Source: Spirochaetaceae bacterium
GTDB lineage: Bacteria > Spirochaetota > Spirochaetia > DSM-27196 > PWMO01
Assembly: GCA_003558175.1 (NCBI GenBank)
Contig: PWMO01000445.1
Coordinates: 1-9,568, forward strand
Length of the DNA stretch: 9,568 nt
Reading direction: 5' to 3'
A program made the translations under genes and the position numbers. Shown here one piece after another: positions 6,050 through 9,568 of this stretch (its first letter is position 1; each line of letters begins with the position of its first letter). The notes under the pieces were generated by a model that was not told where the DNA came from, ran no database searches, and saw nothing but the letters and a program-made list of their open reading frames with translations.

Positions 6050-8490
6050 TCATTGGTTGTGTTGGAAACGTTTGAGCTGGAAGCGGCCTCGCTTGAACCG
6101 TCTTTCTCCAAATCGGTCTCACTTGTCCCGGTAGTGTTTGAACCGGAGCCGGCCGCCTGGTCGGTATGGCAGCCGAAGCGCACGATGGCCGCGGCCAGGA
6201 AGAAGCGCAGCGAGCGATTGTCGTGTACCACCGCGTCTTCGAGCAACTCCTCCAGGGCGCGAAACAGCGCGTCGCCGGTTCGCTGCTCGAGCTCGTACAA
6301 CGCCTCAGCCGCACCGCTGATTGCCTCCGGAACGCCTTGCACCAGGGCGGCAACGGCCGATTCGGCTTCCGCTGCGCCGGACGGTGGCGCTTCGCCTGCG
6401 GCCGGTTGAGTTTTGCCGTCACGCGACCGCTTGCCGCGACGCTTTGCGGTTTGCGCGCTGCGCTGCCGCTTGCGTGGCGCGATTGCACGTGCGGTGAAGC
6501 GGTCTCCAGCGGAGAAACTGCACTCCAGCTGGTAATCCTCCAGCTGCTCAATTGCCTCTTCCGGGTTGGCCAGGTAGGTTCTGTAGAGCGGGTAGAACCA
6601 GTGCTCGATCTCGAGCAGCCCCGCCAGCGCCAGGATGATCTCGTCGGCCGCGTAGTGCGGAAGCTCGGGCTTGCGCAGCGCGTCAAAGAGGACCGGCACC
6701 GACTGCCGCGATCCGAGCAGCTTCAGTGCCGTAGCGGCGTGAATGATAACCAGCGGGTTGGCGGTCTCCTCCAGCCTGCGCTCTATCTCGGGAATGGATT
6801 GCCCGTCGTTCAGCCGGGCCAGCGCCACCATGCTCTTGGCCACCAGGAGATAGTCTTCTGAGTGCAGTGCGGTGCGCAGCGCCGGCCCGGCTTCAGCCAC
6901 TTCTTTGGTGCCGGCAATTCGCGCTGCGATATGCGCGGTGGTGAACTCGTGTTCCTGTATTTCGCGCAGCAGCGCGGCAGTCACCGCTTTGTCGATCGGA
7001 AGCGCAACCAGCGCTTCCAGCGCCTCGTTTCTTACCGCAAAGCTGGGCGAATTGAGCATCGGCACGATGTCGGCAAGCGCGAGCTGTGAACTGGACCCCG
7101 CGATGGCCTGGATCATCCGTTGCTGGCCGGAAATGGTGGTGGTGCGATCAAGCCGGTGGAGCAGGGTGATAGCGCGCATGTCGCGCAGCGAGAGCATTAC
7201 ACTGAGTGCGCCCAGCGTGCTGGTGGCACCGAGTCGCTGCAGCGGCACCATCAACCGAACGCACAGAGCGCAGAGAACAGCCAGCAGGCCGAAGAACAGC
7301 CGGAACTGCCACGTAAGCGATAGCGCCTCTATTCCTGCCAGCGAGTCCAGAATCATACCCCCAAACAGCGATCCGACAATTCCGCCCACTCCCAGCGTCA
7401 TGAAAAAGACGATCCCCAGGTTAAGCCGGTCCCGGGGCGCAATAAGGGAAAAGAAGTAGGTCTGCGCGGCGTACTCTCCGCCGGTGTAGCCCATGGTGGC
7501 GAGAAAGAATACCAGACCGAGGTGCAGTATCAGCGCTGTTCCGGACAGCGCCGGCGACACAATTGCGGGAATGGTACTGAGCAGCAGCACCGCAGTGTAG
7601 AAAACCAGCATCGGCTTGGCGCCCAGCCGGTCTATAACGTGTCGCGCCAGAAAGCCCATCACTCCCCAACCGGTGCTGCCGACCCCCGTGTAGAGCATCG
7701 TGGTGCTGTCTCCCTGCCGATAGACCAGACGGGCATATACCACGAGGAAGGTGCGAACCGCTCCAGATAGTGCGGCCAGCACGCTGAATGACACAATCAA
7801 CCGGCGAAAGTTGAAGTCCGCTAGTGCACTGCGAGCCGCCTTCACCATTCCCTCGGCAATCCCTTCACTGACGCCGCCGGGCTCCGGCAGGTGCGTGATC
7901 AGCCAGGCGGCACAGAGGCCCAGCGCAATGCCGGCCGCCATCAGCATCGAGTAGCGTCCGAGCGGCGGATCACCGCCCAGCAGCCACGCAACGCTCAGAC
8001 CGGCTACCAGCGAGGGCACCGCAGTGATAGTCTGAAACCGTGCCAGAAATCCACCGCGGTCACGTCCAGCCGATATCTCTCCCATCAGCGGGCTGTTGGC
8101 CACCAGCCCGACACCTCGTGTCACCTGGAAACCCACCACGCTGAAGAGGATCATGCCGTATGCCAGTGAAACCCTCCCGGCGGCGATGGCAACGGGAGAG
8201 AAAACCAGCGGGATCATCATCAGGTAGCGCAGCGTCCACCCCGCGGCGAACAGCCGTACAACACCAAAGCGTGCCACAAGGCGGCGTCCCACCAGCATGA
8301 AGAAGAACGAGACGTAGATCATTGAGGCCACCAGCCCGATGAAGGTGCTGGACGCTTCTATGCGCAGCAGAAACAGCGTGATGATATTCCCGGTGAGCAG
8401 GAAATACGAATAGGTATTGAAGACGGTGAACAGATTAAAGGTTTTGCGCGCCCGTCTGCGCGCCAGCGGTGTAAGGCCGGTGCGTGCCAT
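6046..8490 (-). CDS. MFS-type membrane transporter with C-terminal HEAT-like extension
   Basis: This protein is about 814 residues from the ATG at 8490. Roughly residues 10-415 form a polytopic membrane domain with about 12 hydrophobic segments and MFS-like short basic loops (for example VGRRLVARFG, and RHVIDRLGAKP in the matching position of the second half). From about 440 to 645 it becomes soluble and helical, with repeating hairpins of HEAT/PBS-lyase type (ADIVPMLNSPSFAVRNEALE, then IPEIERRLEE and VPVLFDALRK units). A basic stretch (about 672-695), a further helical region, and an acidic Ser/Thr/Asn-rich tail follow. Standard MFS proteins are about 400-450 residues, so half of this protein is extra. 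The substrate is unknown. Alternative starts are ATG 8508 and TTG 8538; a predicted promoter with start near 8503 favours 8490. No strong Shine-Dalgarno is visible. It diverges from tRNA-Pro. Confidence 0.85.
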   Translation of the reverse strand: MARTGLTPLARRRARKTFNLFTVFNTYSYFLLTGNIITLFLLRIEASSTFIGLVASMIYVSFFFMLVGRRLVARFGVVRLFAAGWTLRYLMMIPLVFSPVAIAAGRVSLAYGMILFSVVGFQVTRGVGLVANSPLMGEISAGRDRGGFLARFQTITAVPSLVAGLSVAWLLGGDPPLGRYSMLMAAGIALGLCAAWLITHLPEPGGVSEGIAEGMVKAARSALADFNFRRLIVSFSVLAALSGAVRTFLVVYARLVYRQGDSTTMLYTGVGSTGWGVMGFLARHVIDRLGAKPMLVFYTAVLLLSTIPAIVSPALSGTALILHLGLVFFLATMGYTGGEYAAQTYFFSLIAPRDRLNLGIVFFMTLGVGGIVGSLFGGMILDSLAGIEALSLTWQFRLFFGLLAVLCALCVRLMVPLQRLGATSTLGALSVMLSLRDMRAITLLHRLDRTTTISGQQRMIQAIAGSSSQLALADIVPMLNSPSFAVRNEALEALVALPIDKAVTAALLREIQEHEFTTAHIAARIAGTKEVAEAGPALRTALHSEDYLLVAKSMVALARLNDGQSIPEIERRLEETANPLVIIHAATALKLLGSRQSVPVLFDALRKPELPHYAADEIILALAGLLEIEHWFYPLYRTYLANPEEAIEQLEDYQLECSFSAGDRFTARAIAPRKRQRSAQTAKRRGKRSRDGKTQPAAGEAPPSGAAEAESAVAALVQGVPEAISGAAEALYELEQRTGDALFRALEELLEDAVVHDNRSLRFFLAAAIVRFGCHTDQAAGSGSNTTGTSETDLEKDGSSEAASSSNVSNTTND

Positions 8491-8509
8491 GTCGTTGTGA
8501 TCCAGCATC

Positions 8510-8538
8510 AGAGTACGCCAAATGCATCGTATTGACAA
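8510..8538 (-). promoter_or_regulatory. Candidate promoter of the MFS-HEAT gene
   Basis: Minus-strand TTGTCA (8538-8533), a 17-bp spacer and TACTCT (8515-8510). The -35 is good and the -10 weak. Transcription would start near 8503, 13 bases before the chosen ATG at 8490. The -35 overlaps the -35 of the divergent tRNA promoter on the other strand. Confidence 0.4.
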
Positions 8539-8560
8539 TCGGGGCGCGCTATGCTAGTTT
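8532..8560 (+). promoter_or_regulatory. Promoter of tRNA-Pro
   Basis: A perfect TTGACA (8532-8537) lies 38 bases before the mature tRNA. Seventeen bases on is TAGTTT (8555-8560), a modest -10 giving a start near 8567. The better-looking TATGCT (8550-8555) is only 12 bases away, too close for normal spacing. The -35 is convincing; the choice of -10 is not. Confidence 0.5.
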
Positions 8561-8574
8561 TGGGTTTCACCAAT

Positions 8575-8648
8575 CGGGCTGTAGCGCAGTGGTTTAGCGT
8601 ACCGGTCTGGGGGACCGGGGGTCGGCGGTTCAAATCCGCCCAGCCCGA
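8575..8648 (+). tRNA. tRNA-Pro (anticodon GGG)
   Basis: A full cloverleaf can be drawn. The acceptor stem is CGGGCTG (8575-8581) with CAGCCCG (8641-8647) and discriminator A (8648). The D-stem is GCGC/GCGT with a GG-containing loop. The anticodon stem is CCGGT/ACCGG with loop CTGGGGG, giving anticodon GGG at 8609-8611. The variable loop is GGGTC, and the T-stem GGCGG/CCGCC encloses TTCAAAT. The genomic CCA is missing (GAA follows the discriminator), so CCA must be added by the nucleotidyltransferase. It decodes CCC and CCU. The 3' half of this gene is repeated downstream. Confidence 0.96.
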
Positions 8649-8666
8649 GAAAAGGGCGGTGTTCGG
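8635..8666 (+). repeat. 32-bp direct repeat, copy 1 (tRNA 3' end plus terminator arm)
   Basis: This copy spans the last T-loop base and 3' T-stem of tRNA-Pro, the acceptor 3' strand, and the left arm and loop start of the terminator, ending in TGTTCGG. An identical 32-bp copy lies at 8886-8917. Repeats of a tRNA 3' end are the usual product of tyrosine-recombinase integration (attL/attR), but no integrase lies in the 219 bases between the copies. Confidence 0.85.
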
Positions 8667-8693
8667 CCAGAGGCCGGGCGCCGCCCTTTTTTT
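8650..8693 (+). terminator. Intrinsic terminator of tRNA-Pro
   Basis: AAAAGGGCGG (8650-8659) pairs with CCGCCCTTTT (8681-8690), and the RNA ends in a run of Ts (8687-8693). The loop contains an inner hairpin, CGGCC-AGA-GGCCG (8664-8676). It begins two bases after the tRNA discriminator. Its left arm belongs to the 32-bp repeat, while its right arm lies in the segment between the repeats. Confidence 0.85.
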
Positions 8694-8699
8694 GCCTTG

Positions 8700-8826
8700 G
8701 GGCGGATTTGAAACGAGCGAGCGGCCGACCGGAAGGGAGGCAGAGCGCACAGGAGGTGCGCGAAAGCGAGCGAGGCGGGTCGCAGCGCGGCCACAGGAGG
8801 TGGGCGAACGGAGACCAAATCCGCCC
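8700..8826. repeat. Element bounded by inverted copies of the tRNA T-arm
   Basis: GGGCGGATTTG (8700-8710) is the exact inverse of CAAATCCGCCC (8816-8826); both match the T-arm of tRNA-Pro (8631-8641), the left one in reverse orientation. Inside are two imperfect units: GAAACGAGCGAG (8710-8721) and GAAAGCGAGCGAG (8762-8774), and a 17-mer CACAGGAGGTGCGCGAA (8748-8764) repeated with one change at 8792-8808. A perfect 6-bp hairpin (GCGCAC 8745-8750, GTGCGC 8756-8761) sits in the first. No gene is present. It resembles a small palindromic dispersed repeat or a relic of successive recombination events. Confidence 0.6.
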
Positions 8827-8833
8827 AGCCCGA
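8816..8833 (+). repeat. 18-bp copy of the tRNA-Pro 3' end
   Basis: CAAATCCGCCCAGCCCGA is identical to tRNA-Pro positions 8631-8648 (T-loop to discriminator) and diverges exactly after the discriminator base. It is the middle one of three same-orientation copies in the region 8631-8917. Confidence 0.85.
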
Positions 8834-8885
8834 AATTTGCCTTCCTGGGAAGACCGGGTTGGTCCGGCGGGGGCGCTTCGCTTCC

Positions 8886-8917
8886 TCCGCCCAGCCCGAG
8901 AAAAGGGCGGTGTTCGG
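8886..8917 (+). repeat. 32-bp direct repeat, copy 2
   Basis: This is identical to 8635-8666. It contains the 3' end of tRNA-Pro and the left arm of its terminator, but the right arm is absent. The next base, 8918, is the last base of the stop codon of the minus-strand DUF4143 remnant, so the repeat edge and the gene edge coincide. This suggests a recombination junction. Confidence 0.85.
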
Positions 8918-9453
8918 TCACAGCTTTCCTCGCAGAGAATTCAGCAGGTCAGGCAGTGGGGTCGCCTCGATCTTCTCGTGAAGCGGAAACCGGGCGCTGC
9001 CTGGATACACCACAAACAAACGATCAAGCTCGAGCTCTTCGACGGCCGTGTCCTGAGGATCTGTTCCAGAGCAAACCCTTCCCATGAGGAACCCAGTACC
9101 GGGTGGGACAGAAGCGCGTCGTAGCTCTGCAGGCCCAGCAGCTGGTGCAGGACGCCGCTGTCGCTCAGGTAGATCTTTGGAGATTTCACCTGACGCTTCC
9201 TCGTGTTGGCAAACCAGGGCTGCAGCGCGCGGATCATGTAGGTCGCGCTCAGGATGTCAACGTACGAACGTACCGTGTTGTGACTGAGGCCCATGGAGCG
9301 CCCTAGCTGGGAGTGGTTGAGTATTTGGCCATGAGAATGGGCCAGCATGGTCCAGAATCGCCGGAGTGCGGTAGACGACACTTGTGAAGTGCCACGAAGC
9401 TTGGTGAAAAGCAGCAAGAGCGCCGACACCGCAGAGCCCGGGTTCTTATCCAC
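8918..9453 (-). pseudogene. Decayed DUF4143-family (AAA_14-type) ATPase remnant
   Basis: The minus strand encodes the C-terminal part of an AAA+ ATPase with DUF4143. Hallmarks include ALRRFWTMLAHSHGQILN, LGRSMGLSHNTVRSYVDIL, the segment KRQVKSPKIYLSDSGVLHQL, and SWEGFALEQILR. At about 9050-9056 the frame breaks: in the original frame it runs into unrelated sequence ending at 8941, while the -1 frame resumes family sequence (VEELELDRLFVVYPGSARF, then PLHEKIEATPLPDLL) to a TGA at 8920-8918. The stretch between, normally the FW-x-T-H-x-G-x-E-x-DLL nuclease-like segment (about 45 residues), is deleted. The N-terminal ATPase half with its Walker motifs is not found upstream to 9568. The gene is therefore truncated, deleted and frameshifted. 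Intact relatives are about 380-450 residues. Their role is unclear; some are linked to toxin-antitoxin or defence contexts. Confidence 0.8.
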
Positions 9454-9568
9454 CCGGCAAATATCAGCTCCCGGTTGCCTCGCGATTCGCCTCCGCGCCT
9501 CATCTCACGTCGTCTCCTGCCCCGGAAGCCCTCACGCCGCGTAGCGCCTCGCCCCGAGACGCCTCACG
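9454..9568. other. No supported feature
   Basis: On the minus strand this should hold the preceding part of the DUF4143 ATPase. All three frames were read: two contain stop codons and none shows a P-loop or other family motif. It appears to be decayed or unrelated sequence. Confidence 0.4.

Noticed and set aside
5244..6134. Plus-strand frame of 296 residues opposite the DHOD-like gene
   Set aside because: It is a mirror frame of a recognised gene, with His/Leu/Val-rich composition and no motif.
5988..6686. Minus-strand frame of 232 residues overlapping the MFS-HEAT C-terminus
   Set aside because: It is a shifted frame within the same coding strand, with Arg/Ser/Pro-rich shadow composition.
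8551..9087. Open frame of 178 residues on the + strand
   Set aside because: It runs straight through the tRNA-Pro gene, its terminator and the repeats, has Arg/Pro/Gly-rich composition and no family motifs.

Overview
The window looks like chromosomal DNA of a moderately GC-rich bacterium. The DnaK sequence, the sigma-54 promoter, the DHOD-like FMN protein and the MFS-HEAT protein would fit a free-living spirochaete (Spirochaetaceae-like). That assignment is family-level inference from memory and is only tentative. No CRISPR array, rRNA or intact mobile element is visible.

Layout: (1) 135-590 (+) is a small unrecognised protein with a PH/GRAM-like look; it appears leaderless, with an extended -10 six bases before its ATG. 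(2) 591-926 is a regulatory intergenic region carrying a near-perfect sigma-54 (-24/-12) promoter. It drives (3) a stress-protein cluster on the + strand: two different Hsp20 small heat-shock proteins (927-1382 and 1406-1765) and DnaK (1894-3897). A 17-bp triple tandem repeat and a leader hairpin lie between the second hsp20 and dnaK. (4) Convergent with dnaK, three minus-strand genes follow one another: an MFS transporter with a HEAT-like C-terminal extension (6046-8490), a dihydroorotate-dehydrogenase-like FMN protein without the usual catalytic cysteine (4974-5987), and aldose 1-epimerase GalM (3920-4966). The predicted promoters of the last two each sit on the stop codon of the gene before them. 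(5) A tRNA-Pro(GGG) gene (8575-8648, +) diverges from the MFS gene and is followed by a strong intrinsic terminator. (6) 8667-9568 is a scrambled accessory segment. It holds two further copies of the tRNA 3' end (one a perfect 32-bp direct repeat), an inverted copy of the tRNA T-arm, short imperfect tandem units, and a decayed minus-strand DUF4143-family ATPase remnant whose stop codon begins at the base after the 32-bp repeat.

How the genes fit together: the Hsp20 proteins would hold unfolding proteins and pass them to DnaK for refolding. Placing this set behind a sigma-54 promoter implies activation by an ATP-dependent enhancer-binding protein rather than the usual sigma-32 or HrcA/CIRCE control; no CIRCE element was found. 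The minus-strand genes have no evident joint pathway. The most unusual areas are the sigma-54 stress operon, the paired leaderless promoters, and the tRNA-Pro downstream region, which looks like a used integration or recombination site.
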